Shown here in pieces: positions 24,808 through 31,782 of a stretch of DNA of 61,106 bases. Position 1 is the stretch's first letter; the number at the start of each line of letters is the position of its first letter. A program made the translations under genes and the position numbers. The DNA lies in IMG/VR virus record IMGVR_UViG_3300027969_000110, positions 1-61,106 of that record. The stretch is one strand, 5' to 3'. The notes under the pieces are model-generated. The model had not been told where the DNA came from. It was given only the letters and a program-made list of their open reading frames with translations, and made no database searches. This DNA comes from a virus.

Positions 24808-25028
24808 CACATCACCATAAGCTTGACAAAGATTGCCAGAATGACGGCCAACAACAGACCGGCGCCAAAACCCCACTTGAGTCCCTCAAGCAAAGATTGT
24901 TTTACCGCCCAAGTGTGAAACTCTAATGCCAACGTCTGGTTGATATAAACCTGACCCGTTTCCGTAGATAGCCTGTTCTTGACAATGTGCATCCATTGAG
25001 CGGGATGATCTATAAGCGTCTTTTCCAT
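24807..25028 (-). CDS. Small membrane protein, 73 aa
   Basis: ATG 25028 is preceded by AAAAAAGGA. The first half is polar (EKTLIDHPAQWMHIVKNRLS). A C-terminal hydrophobic segment (FGAGLLLAVILAIFVKLMVM) would span the membrane with the C-terminus at the end of the helix. It could be tail-anchored. No family recognised. Confidence 0.62.
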   Translation of the reverse strand: MEKTLIDHPAQWMHIVKNRLSTETGQVYINQTLALEFHTWAVKQSLLEGLKWGFGAGLLLAVILAIFVKLMVM

Positions 25029-25109
25029 GGGGTGTCCTTTTTTGTATCTGTTGGGTGCGCTGCGGAAACCGTGACACGGCTTGGCTGGCGCGTATGGGGG
25101 TGACACGCA

Positions 25110-25397
25110 TTATGCGTACTCTTCCATGATGAACTCTCTGGCACTGTCAACGCCGTAGGTATGCTTGAAAGCACCGTGAACCGATACGGCCCGGTACTTA
25201 TGACCATTCTTGCTATGAACTGTAATAGGAGTGATCCAGCCGACCGTCTCTCCCCTATATACGATGGTATAGCACCCATCTTTGTCTTTGGCTGTCTGGA
25301 CAGGGTTACGCACCGTAGTGCGCCCCCATCCCAGAATGACCTCTGTATCGTCTATGAGGCCGCACATATCCGCTATGTGCTTGGGTAAATCAACCAT
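25110..25397 (-). CDS. Hypothetical protein, 95 aa
   Basis: ATG 25397 overlaps the upstream stop. The sequence (ADMCGLIDDTEVILGWGRTT, DGCYTIVYRGETVGWITPIT, HKYRAVSVHGAFKHTYGVDS) predicts a compact beta-rich fold. It belongs to the short leftward operon that starts at 25671. No function can be given. Confidence 0.6.
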   Translation of the reverse strand: MVDLPKHIADMCGLIDDTEVILGWGRTTVRNPVQTAKDKDGCYTIVYRGETVGWITPITVHSKNGHKYRAVSVHGAFKHTYGVDSAREFIMEEYA

Positions 25398-25671
25398 CGA
25401 CCTTTTCTCCCTCATAATCTTCTATCATATGACCGGCGATTTCGTGCCAGTTGACGCCCTGCATAAAAGCAAAAGCGTAATCCCGTGCAAGACCCGGTTC
25501 GCTGGTGCGTTCGATGATTTCATCCGCATATTCCCGCAAAGCCGCAGCCAAGCTTGACCTGTCACCTGTTTCAAACAGGTCAGAGAACATTTCGCTCATG
25601 TCCGACCCGTCAAAGATTTCCAAATTGATCCGCCAAGTGGCGTAATTGGTCCAACCGTTGTATTTTTCCAT
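25390..25671 (-). CDS. DUF7249-like small protein, 93 aa
   Basis: The start MEKYNGWTNYATWRINLEIF is a widely distributed phage/plasmid pattern (YNGWTNYxTWxxNL). A helical body (LAAALREYADEIIERTSEP) and WHEIAGHMIEDY follow. ATG 25671 has AGGAG seven bases upstream. It is the first gene of the leftward operon. Proteins of this type are often near antirestriction or accessory genes, but the function is unproven. Confidence 0.7.
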   Translation of the reverse strand: MEKYNGWTNYATWRINLEIFDGSDMSEMFSDLFETGDRSSLAAALREYADEIIERTSEPGLARDYAFAFMQGVNWHEIAGHMIEDYEGEKVDG

Positions 25672-25764
25672 CTGTTTTCTCCTGTCCCGTCTTGGGCATG
25701 AATTGAACATAACCGACCATTGGACATTTAGCAAGAGGCTTTTTGAATTAAATTGATTTTTTTT

Positions 25765-25991
25765 CGACCGACCGACCGAAAGGCTAATCAAATGACCGAC
25801 GACCTAAAGATGTATATCGCGCTTGGCATATTCATGTTTCTGCCCATTGCCATTATGGGGGTGGCCTTAGCGACCGATTGGATCGACCGGAAGGTTAATC
25901 GACCGCGACCGACCGACCAGTGACCATCGACCGACCGACCAATCGACCGCGACCATCGACCGACCGACCGACCGCGACCGACCGCGCACGA
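25765..25991. repeat. GACC tetranucleotide repeat tract
   Basis: Clusters of CGACCGACCGACC occur at about 25765-25777, 25900-25922 and 25927-25990, interrupted by ATC and GCGACC units. The small membrane gene at 25792 lies between the first and second clusters and its last codons (RPRPTDQ) are made of the repeat. Such tracts can vary in copy number by slippage or bind a protein in phase. No other part of the window has this repeat. Confidence 0.75.
25792..25923 (+). CDS. Tiny membrane protein encoded within GACC repeats, 43 aa
   Basis: ATG 25792 has AAAGG eight bases upstream. The protein has a single membrane segment (MYIALGIFMFLPIAIMGVAL), then TDWIDRKVN and a Pro/Arg tail encoded by the GACC repeats, with TGA at 25921-25923. 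It is oriented against its neighbours on both sides. Real translation is likely from the ribosome site and hydrophobicity but not certain. Confidence 0.5.
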   Translation: MTDDLKMYIALGIFMFLPIAIMGVALATDWIDRKVNRPRPTDQ

Positions 25992-26055
25992 AATGACCGG
26001 GGGTTTTCGTGTCAACCAGTGTTTGACATTGCCATTGCTATGGTTGTGTTGACAC

Positions 26056-26184
26056 AAGCTTGACAATAACAACATGTGCTTGGCAATAGTGGCAACATAG
26101 GCTTGGCATTAACGTAACAGCACAAGCTTGGCAATAGCAGCGCAACAGTATCACTGCAATAACAAAGCTTAGGCTTGGCAATAG
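26056..26184 (+). repeat. Iteron-like GCTTGGCAATAG direct repeats
   Basis: Copies start at 26057 (GCTTGACAATA), 26078, 26101 (GCTTGGCATTA), 26126 and 26173, in the same orientation and 21-25 bases apart except the last gap of 47. A second imperfect pair, GCAACAGTATC/GCAACGGTATC, lies in between. Regular spacing of about two helical turns is typical of iterons bound by an initiator or partition protein. Confidence 0.65.
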
Positions 26185-26209
26185 CGTGGCAACGGTATCT
26201 GAGCAATAA

Positions 26210-26240
26210 GCAGCCCCTGCCCTCACAGGATAGGGGCTGC
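26210..26240 (-). terminator. Terminator of the leftward AAA+ island
   Basis: GCAGCCCCT (26210-26218) pairs with AGGGGCTGC (26232-26240), a 9-bp perfect stem. In the minus direction it follows the gene ending at 26249 by a few bases and is followed by TTATTGC. Confidence 0.65.
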
Positions 26241-26248
26241 CCTGTATC

Positions 26249-26566
26249 TCAGTATTCTGATGGCAGCAGCAGTGTGGTGCTGCTGCGGTCTGCCTCTGTG
26301 ATAAGCCACACAGTCCCAGCCCCATGCAGTTCATAACTGCTTACAATGCGATTCCCCATCCTGATGGCACTGTTATTTGTGGCCCAGTCTTCTGAGTCGA
26401 CGTTTCCCCAGTCGCCAAGCACATGGCGCGTAATAAGCAGCCCTGTTAAGTCTGTGTCATGTTGCAGCAGGGCCATTGCACCCGGAGTCGCCATTACATG
26501 CCCCAGAGCGAATAGGGGCTGCTTACCTATGAATCCTGCCCCTGTGCGTTTTGCTGTGTTTCCCAT
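26249..26566 (-). CDS. Plasmid-related conserved protein, 105 aa
   Basis: The sequence FALGHVMATPGAMALLQ, HVLGDWGNVDSEDWATNNSA and the end WLITEADRSSTTLLLPSEY match a small family common on plasmids and integrative elements (TPGAL...RHxxGDWGDLD...ITEADRSxTTxLLPEEY). Its function is not established. ATG 26566 is chosen for AGG seven bases upstream; the frame extends to 26677 through hairpins. Its presence supports a mobile-element origin for the island. Confidence 0.8.
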   Translation of the reverse strand: MGNTAKRTGAGFIGKQPLFALGHVMATPGAMALLQHDTDLTGLLITRHVLGDWGNVDSEDWATNNSAIRMGNRIVSSYELHGAGTVWLITEADRSSTTLLLPSEY

Positions 26567-26587
26567 TGATCTGCCTTTCATGTGGTG

Positions 26588-26660
26588 CTGCCCCTGTATT
26601 CTGGGGCAGAGGGCCTGCTTGTGATCTGCCCTGTGATGCAGCCCCAGGTGAGGGGCTGCA
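26588..26660 (-). terminator. Two consecutive hairpins in the island
   Basis: CTGCCCC (26588-26594) pairs with GGGGCAG (26603-26609), and TGCAGCCCC (26637-26645) pairs perfectly with GGGGCTGCA (26652-26660) around AGGTGA. They lie between two leftward genes, lack long T tails and may attenuate or process the transcript. Confidence 0.55.
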
Positions 26661-26676
26661 CTGCACGGCAGACCCA

Positions 26677-27543
26677 TCAGGCTGCTAGATGAATCAGGCT
26701 GGGGAAATTTGCATATCGGTCTGCAAGCAGTTCAAGCACTTTGGGCTGCATTGCCTTAAAGGCAGCCTCTGGACTAGCTAGTTCTGGGCTGCCGGGGCCA
26801 AACATCATTGGCCCCGGCAATAGGCAGACATCATGCTCTATATCCTGCCCATGCAGGGGCTGCTGTGCGCTGCCGTATGTGCTTTTCCAGAGTTCTGAGG
26901 GGCATCGCGCCTCAACAACTCCAAAGTGTAGGCGTCTGTTAAAGCTTGCGCTGCCCAGACAAAATGCCAAACGCTCTAAATCAAGAGGCTCACCCGCCCT
27001 CTTGATTATGGTTGTGATGGTGAGCCTATCTTTTCCGCTGCCACCATTCACAGACACATTGCAACGTATGCTTTGCAATTCTACTGAGAATCCTGTGCTT
27101 TCCAGAGCGTCAATAATTGCGACTAGTCCAGACCCATATGCAAACACCTCTTGAGGCTCAAACGCTGCTGAAAGTGCTGTGCTTGTTGCAATTCTCAGGA
27201 TGGGTCTGGCACGTTCTGAGACTGGAGTCGGGGCCATCATGCAAAAGGCATCACCTGATGCTGCTATCGCTGCATGGGGATAAGCACCCGCAACATCTAA
27301 CAGATAGGCTGGGGCTGGGCCTGTGGCAGTATTACTTGCTTGCACAGCACTGAGGGCTGCTTGCATCTTTTGCAGGCCCTCTGCCCATCCATGCAGTGCC
27401 AATGTGCAGGCATCTGCATGGGAATGGGTGCCGCAAAAAGCAAACGTGCCAGAGCGTGACTCGCGGTCTGCCCAGCGTGAATCCTCTTGTGAGGCTCTAA
27501 TTAGAGCCTCAAGAGAATCAAAGTGTATGGTCTGATGGTTCAT
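26677..27543 (-). CDS. DUF7192-like partner of MoxR-type ATPase, 288 aa
   Basis: The pattern (TLALHGWAEGLQKMQAALS, YLLDVAGAYPHAAIAASGDA, CMMAPTPVSERARPILRIAT) and the later LDLERLAFCLGSASFNRRLHF match a phage family I recall as DUF7192, which resembles a degenerate von Willebrand-type domain. It is encoded 12 bases downstream of the AAA+ gene. MoxR ATPases usually act with a VWA partner encoded next to them. No intact metal-binding MIDAS motif is visible, so the VWA relation is inference. Confidence 0.6.
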   Translation of the reverse strand: MNHQTIHFDSLEALIRASQEDSRWADRESRSGTFAFCGTHSHADACTLALHGWAEGLQKMQAALSAVQASNTATGPAPAYLLDVAGAYPHAAIAASGDAFCMMAPTPVSERARPILRIATSTALSAAFEPQEVFAYGSGLVAIIDALESTGFSVELQSIRCNVSVNGGSGKDRLTITTIIKRAGEPLDLERLAFCLGSASFNRRLHFGVVEARCPSELWKSTYGSAQQPLHGQDIEHDVCLLPGPMMFGPGSPELASPEAAFKAMQPKVLELLADRYANFPSLIHLAA

Positions 27544-27555
27544 GTTTGGCCCCTA

Positions 27556-29043
27556 TTAAACGGTTTCAAGCTTGTTGCGGGTGTCTGCATCAATGCCTTT
27601 AAAAATGCAGGCGTCTTCTACCTCATTCCATGCCCAGCCTGCCTGTAACAGTTTTGCGCCCATCACAGAGGCTCTGGGTGATACCACATGCCGAATCTTG
27701 TGCTTTTCAACTCTGGAACGGATTGTCTGCACCCGTGCAAGCCACAGGGCTGCCTCTCTCTGCATCTGTGCTGCATCTGTGATGGGCTGCACTTTGGCAG
27801 GCTCTGGGGCATTGGCAGGCCGGGGCAGGCCCAGCAATCCTGCCTCAAGTGCGGAGTCTGTGTCCCATGTGAGAACGGCATATCTGTCGAGCACTGCGGC
27901 ATCCTGCTGATTCCTGCCCACATACTGCCTATCGGCCCCTCTGCCGAAAGTGTTACATGCCATGATAAGTCTAAAATTTTCATGGGCATTTATGATGGCA
28001 TCAGGAAAATCACACAAACCATTGGATGCAACGGCATTGATGGGCAGCAAAGCACCCGGCAGGCAGGCGTCTGCCTCATCCTGCAAAAACACAGCCCCAT
28101 GTTCTACTGCATCACGGAAAGGCGTTCTCACTACTCTGCCCTGAGCGTCTGTGAATCCTGTAAGTTTGTAAGGTGAATCAATGGCCCCTGTAAACTTAAA
28201 GTCTAGTTCAAGCAGTTCTGCTGCAAGCTTTACGGCATGTGTTTTGCCTGTGCCAGCAGGGCCAACAAGCATCACGTTCACATTTGCCTGCATTGCAGCG
28301 ATAAGCAGGGGCATCCTGTGATGTGCCAGAACGCCTGCCGCAGTTTTCAGCCCTGCGGGTGTGGTGAGGTTAATGTTAACTGTGGCAGGGCTGCTGCTGT
28401 GCTGCTTAATCAGTGCAATGATACGGGATTCATCAAGTGCAGGGGCCTGCTGGGCCTGCTGCAATGCGCCCTGCAATATGTCCAGTGCTGCCTGCACAGA
28501 GCCTGCAACGGGTGCAGGATGGGGCTGGGGCTGCCATTGGATGGGCTGGGCAGGCTCTGGCACGTTCACAGGCTGCACAGGCTCTGTTGTCACAGGCAAT
28601 GCCCCAGAACGCACAGCCTCTGCCCTGATAACAATGCCCAGTAATGTGGCCCTCTGCTTTTCTGTGGCCCATCCATCCTGCTTAATTGCTATGGTGGAGC
28701 AAATATCATAAAAACGCTCTCTCTCTGCTTGTTGTGCAAAGTCTCTGGCATTTTCCAGACGAATCTTGAGGTCTGCAATAATTGACGGTTCAACTGTTTT
28801 CGGTTTGGGCTGGGCAGAATAATAACCTGAGGGTATCGAGCGCATCGTGTTTCCCTTCTCATTCCCATATTGACTGCAATCAATGCCCAGCATTGATGCC
28901 AGAGATTCCATCAATTCAACTGTGAGCGTTGCGCTGCTTAAGTCATGTTGTGTTTTGAGGGCAGCCCAGCCTGCATGTGAAGTGATAGCAGAGCGCAATG
29001 CTGATTTTCCGGTTTGATCGTAACGATAACGGGTGTTTGCCAT
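27556..29043 (-). CDS. MoxR/CobS-type AAA+ ATPase, 495 aa
   Basis: The N-terminal 230 residues are helical and Pro/Gln-rich. The AAA+ module follows: Walker A VGPAGTGKTHA (Lys267), a Walker B-like AVFLQDEAD, and a sensor-like LIMACNTFGRGADRQYVGR with an R-rich C-terminus. The order and QDEAD/CNTxG motifs fit the MoxR/CobS clade found in many phages beside a VWA-like gene. These ATPases remodel protein complexes or insert metals; the phage role is unknown. It lies in a region with no TGGCGCGT octamers and word use unlike its neighbours. Confidence 0.82.
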   Translation of the reverse strand: MANTRYRYDQTGKSALRSAITSHAGWAALKTQHDLSSATLTVELMESLASMLGIDCSQYGNEKGNTMRSIPSGYYSAQPKPKTVEPSIIADLKIRLENARDFAQQAERERFYDICSTIAIKQDGWATEKQRATLLGIVIRAEAVRSGALPVTTEPVQPVNVPEPAQPIQWQPQPHPAPVAGSVQAALDILQGALQQAQQAPALDESRIIALIKQHSSSPATVNINLTTPAGLKTAAGVLAHHRMPLLIAAMQANVNVMLVGPAGTGKTHAVKLAAELLELDFKFTGAIDSPYKLTGFTDAQGRVVRTPFRDAVEHGAVFLQDEADACLPGALLPINAVASNGLCDFPDAIINAHENFRLIMACNTFGRGADRQYVGRNQQDAAVLDRYAVLTWDTDSALEAGLLGLPRPANAPEPAKVQPITDAAQMQREAALWLARVQTIRSRVEKHKIRHVVSPRASVMGAKLLQAGWAWNEVEDACIFKGIDADTRNKLETV

Positions 29044-29073
29044 GATACTGATTCCTGTATTGCTGTGGTTGTG

Positions 29074-29277
29074 TTAGGCTGCTTTAATGATGGTTTGGAT
29101 GGTTTGTGCCAGTGCTTTTGCCTCACAGGCTGCCGATTCAAGCAGGGCTGCATTTTCATCTGCATATGTGTTGCGCCATGTGACGGCATTTGCGTCTGCC
29201 AGAATTGCCAGAGCGTCTGCTATCATTTGCTGAAACTCTGCAATGTTTTGCAGCTGTGTGGTTTGTTCCTGTGTCAT
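29074..29277 (-). CDS. Small helical protein upstream of AAA+ gene, 67 aa
   Basis: The protein is a helix-forming chain (NIAEFQQMIADALAILADAN, SAACEAKALAQTIQTIIKAA). It is the first gene of the leftward island, 30 bases before the ATPase. It might be a regulator or adaptor of the ATPase. No homology is recognised. Confidence 0.58.
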   Translation of the reverse strand: MTQEQTTQLQNIAEFQQMIADALAILADANAVTWRNTYADENAALLESAACEAKALAQTIQTIIKAA

Positions 29278-29311
29278 GTAACGTTCCTATACTTGAGCAT
29301 TGCTATAAGCA

Positions 29312-29349
29312 GGGCACAATGCCCCTGCACAGAAAATATGGCATTTTCT
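29312..29349. promoter_or_regulatory. Paired inverted repeats in divergent intergenic region
   Basis: GGGCA-CAA-TGCCC (29312-29324) and AGAAAAT-ATGGC-ATTTTCT (29331-29349) stand side by side in the 156-base gap between the leftward island and the rightward TerS-like gene. They are plausible operators for the divergent promoters. Confidence 0.5.
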
Positions 29350-29433
29350 TCTATATGTGTCAAATGGTCATGTGATGGGCCTGCCGTTATGGTATTATGT
29401 GAACAATATCAAAGGCATGGATGGGGCAGATAC

Positions 29434-30069
29434 ATGGCAGGCAAAGCAGCATCGCGCACAGCCTCTGGCACGTTGAAATCAGAACGATTCACAGGGCAGC
29501 AAATGAACGCTGCTCTAACAGGGGCATTGCCATCATTAAAGGCAGAGAGAGAGAGAAGAGAGGGAGCAGGCAGGAAATACACATATACAAGAGAGAGGTT
29601 TGATAGGGTGCTGGCCCACATGGCAGCAGGAAAGACTCAGAATGAGGCTCTGGCAGTTGAGGGCATTGCGCCCACAACATTCTGGGACTGGACACAGAGA
29701 GCTGATGGGGATGCGGCAGAGGCTGCTTATTGTCGTGCCAGCCTCACGCGCGCAAAGCACATGCTAGCAGATCACACATGGTCTGAGGCTCTTGACGTGC
29801 CCCGGCAGCTTTACGCTCAGGCAATATCGGGTGCTGGCACTGTAGACTCTGCCACAGTGCAGGCTGCCAAACTGCTAACAGACTCTCTGTGGAGATATGC
29901 AGAGCGTTTGCGCCCAGAAGCATATGCCGACAAGCAAAAAGAGCTGCCAGTAATGACGGTTACTAACAATAACTTGACAATATCGGGGCATGATTTGTCA
30001 CCTGAGCAAAGAGGGCAGCTGAGAGAGCTATTGCTAAGCTCAAGCAAAGGCACTGTCATTGATGGGTGA
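29434..30069 (+). CDS. terS-like: Terminase small subunit-like protein, 211 aa
   Basis: The N-terminal third is basic and Ser/Thr-rich. The HTH-like core RVLAHMAAGKTQNEALAVEG then APTTFWDWTQRADGD and a helical body (LTRAKHMLADHTWSEALDV, VQAAKLLTDSLWRYAERLRP) follow the Sf6/P22-type small terminase plan that ends with EAYADKQ. It would recognise the packaging site. ATG 29434 is preferred over ATG 29389 because GGGG lies about nine bases upstream. The large subunit is 1.7 kb downstream, past the parS region. Confidence 0.75.
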   Translation: MAGKAASRTASGTLKSERFTGQQMNAALTGALPSLKAERERREGAGRKYTYTRERFDRVLAHMAAGKTQNEALAVEGIAPTTFWDWTQRADGDAAEAAYCRASLTRAKHMLADHTWSEALDVPRQLYAQAISGAGTVDSATVQAAKLLTDSLWRYAERLRPEAYADKQKELPVMTVTNNNLTISGHDLSPEQRGQLRELLLSSSKGTVIDG

Positions 30070-30237
30070 TGCCATTGCCGTGATACAGTTTCACAGGAAC
30101 TGTTTAGAGCGTCACTGAATAGGGTCTAGCATTGGCAGGTATATGGGTAGCCGGGGCATCAATGTTCGACAAACGGACACTGTTTGTTCCTTTGCCAAAC
30201 GTGCCAATGGACATAGCAAGAACAGATAGCGAACCAA

Positions 30238-30253
30238 TGTTTCACGTGAAACA
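30238..30253. promoter_or_regulatory. parS: parS site 1
   Basis: TGTTTCACGTGAAACA, a perfect 16-base palindrome identical to the bacterial chromosomal parS sequence bound by ParB (Spo0J). It is noncoding here. Confidence 0.9.
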
Positions 30254-30750
30254 ATAGCTAAGGCCATGTTGCGTCTGGCACGTCAATACAACCCAGAGTT
30301 GAGAGATTGGCAATGGTGGCAAGAAACACGGGGGTAGTACAACCTCAGGTTGCATTAGACTTGAGCATAGCCTTTGCGTGTTGCTATGTTAGTGTTGAGT
30401 GCTTGGCCTTTGCTTTGACACGGATTTGCTAGAGCTTTGCTTTGGCAGGATCGGTTTGGTTCCCAGCCAGAGACCGACCCCACAACCCTTTGGGGAAAGG
30501 CCCCCCGGCCAGTTTAGGTTCCCCGCCTCCCCCTCAAATTTCTCCATATATCCAAATTTCATTACGCCCCCTCAAATCTCCCAAAAACATTGGTTTTTAA
30601 TAGCGCATATACCCCCCAAAATTTTCCCAAAAAATTCCCCCAATCCTTATTGCTCTGCTCAGGTACCTCCCCTACATGCTGTACCCTGACTCTCTATACA
30701 GTGAGGCATTCCCTGCTACCCCAGCATTTAGGGTTACTCGGTCCTATGGA

Positions 30751-30766
30751 TGTTTCACGTGAAACA
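30751..30766. promoter_or_regulatory. parS: parS site 2
   Basis: A second exact TGTTTCACGTGAAACA, 513 bases from site 1, in noncoding DNA. An ACGCGCCA octamer follows at 30810. Confidence 0.9.
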
Positions 30767-30999
30767 CTATGGGGTATGACCGTTACCAGACCCATTCCGG
30801 CACCCCCTGACGCGCCAGCACGGTCAACACTGGCAGGGCAAATGTTTGAGCGAGTGGGGTCTACCCACACCCCCGGTCTACCCGGCGTTTGCCTTAAACT
30901 ACCGCTCAATTGCTGTGGTGGGCTGGGCGAGAGGTCCAGCATCTCAGCTTCTGTTGATCAGACAGGGCCTCACTGGTCTTCCCAGCCACCTATCCGCAT

Positions 31000-31548
31000 T
31001 TAGCATGAAGATGTTTCACGTGAAACACTACGCGCCAGTTCAGCCAAATGCTCTGTGTGCCTTTCGCCGCAATGCTCTTTTAGATCGAGCTTGCGAATGA
31101 AAGGGTGCTTCCCGCTCATTGCGTTGGCATCATCAAACACTGTCACTGGCTCGTACCTGACCGCATGTGGATGCTCAGGCGATGGCACGGGAACCATTTT
31201 CCATACTCCGCGCTGCATCCCAGCAAACCGATCCATTGGGTCAACGGGTATCAACCTATCCGGCATTTGAGTAGGGGAACCCACTATTGGCATAGGTACA
31301 GGTATTGGCTTTGTGTAGACCACTTCCGTTACCTCACGGAATTTGCCCAGCCCAGTATCCCAATGTCGAGAAAACATAAGCGCGTCTTTAGGCGTCCAGA
31401 CAACATGCTCAACAACCTCCAAGTCCCAACCAACGCCCCATACCGTAGCGTATGGCTTGATGATGGACCGTACTGGCATAAGCTTGTCAGCGGCTATGAC
31501 CGCAGGGGCGGCTATCAACCCGCCAAGAATAAATCTGCGTGTGAGCAT
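31000..31548 (-). CDS. Signal-peptide-bearing phage protein upstream of terminase, 182 aa
   Basis: The N-terminus MLTRRFILGGLIAAPAVIAA is a Tat/Sec-like signal of a type (TRRxF...GGLIAAPAI...LMP) that is very common in small proteins next to phage terminases. The body (LEVVEHVVWTPKDALMFSRH, PDRLIPVDPMDRFAGMQRG) has no known enzyme motif. The C-terminus ends in ARSVSRETSSC, coded by parS site 3. AAGGGGG precedes the ATG. Function unknown; an exported location is inferred. Confidence 0.68.
   Translation of the reverse strand: MLTRRFILGGLIAAPAVIAADKLMPVRSIIKPYATVWGVGWDLEVVEHVVWTPKDALMFSRHWDTGLGKFREVTEVVYTKPIPVPMPIVGSPTQMPDRLIPVDPMDRFAGMQRGVWKMVPVPSPEHPHAVRYEPVTVFDDANAMSGKHPFIRKLDLKEHCGERHTEHLAELARSVSRETSSC
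31012..31027. promoter_or_regulatory. parS: parS site 3, inside a gene end
   Basis: A third exact TGTTTCACGTGAAACA, 261 bases from site 2. It lies in the last codons of the leftward gene 31000-31548, where it encodes SVSRETS, and three bases before an ACGCGCCA octamer (31030-31037). Confidence 0.9.
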
Positions 31549-31626
31549 GGAACACCCCCTTCCAACCCAATCACTATAGCAAAATAATCCATGACAAGCT
31601 ATATTCTTTTTAGCAAAGGGGGCCTT

Positions 31627-31782
31627 ATGCTGCGATCACTACAGCCACTGGAACTTGATCCGCTTGACGAGCTTGAGCTTGAAGCTACGCTTGTTGGCAT
31701 GATCCGCAGAGCATATCCGCCCCAGCCTTTGGCGCGTCGTTCCAAAATCTTCAACATAATCAAACGGTTCTTACAGCTATGA
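31627..31782 (+). CDS. Small hypothetical protein before terminase, 51 aa
   Basis: ATG 31627 has AAAGGGGG upstream and is preferred over a longer frame from 31591. The product has acidic (LELDPLDELELEATL) and basic (RRAYPPQPLARRSKI) halves. Its stop overlaps the terminase start by ATGA, which ties it to packaging genes. Function unknown. Confidence 0.6.
   Translation: MLRSLQPLELDPLDELELEATLVGMIRRAYPPQPLARRSKIFNIIKRFLQL

Larger units (their letters stand above)
25924..26248. other. Noncoding repeat region between operons
   Basis: No convincing gene lies here. It holds the end of the GACC tract, the iteron-like GCTTGGCAATAG repeats and the terminator of the leftward island genes. Short open frames on the minus strand are products of the GACC repeats (RSVGR-type low complexity) and are not accepted. 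Confidence 0.7.
30070..30999. other. 0.93 kb noncoding region with parS sites
   Basis: No supported gene is present. It holds an inverted repeat ACAGTT-N7-AACTGT (30085-30103), another ACAAAC-N7-GTTTGT (30169-30187), two perfect parS sites, and a C-rich, G-poor stretch at about 30470-30670 whose complementary strand carries runs of four to six G. Open frames at 30399-30689 and 30590-31003 lack good ribosome sites. Its place between small and large terminase genes makes it a candidate for packaging, segregation or replication control. Confidence 0.7.

Noticed and set aside
25788-26075. 95-aa minus-strand frame with RSVGRWSRSIGRSV repeats
   Set aside because: It is the translation of the GACC tract and lacks a ribosome site or conserved pattern.
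25765-26184. Considered as a CRISPR array
   Set aside because: The repeats are 4 or 12 bases long with short irregular spacers and no spacer-like unique sequences of uniform length; no Cas gene is present.
30400-30520. Possible tRNA in the noncoding region (GGTTCCCAG-like arm)
   Set aside because: No acceptor stem or anticodon arm could be paired around it.
30399-31003. Open frames of 96 and 137 aa on the plus strand over the parS region
   Set aside because: They have low-complexity Pro/Ser composition, no ribosome site, and run across parS site 2; they look like chance frames in C-rich DNA.
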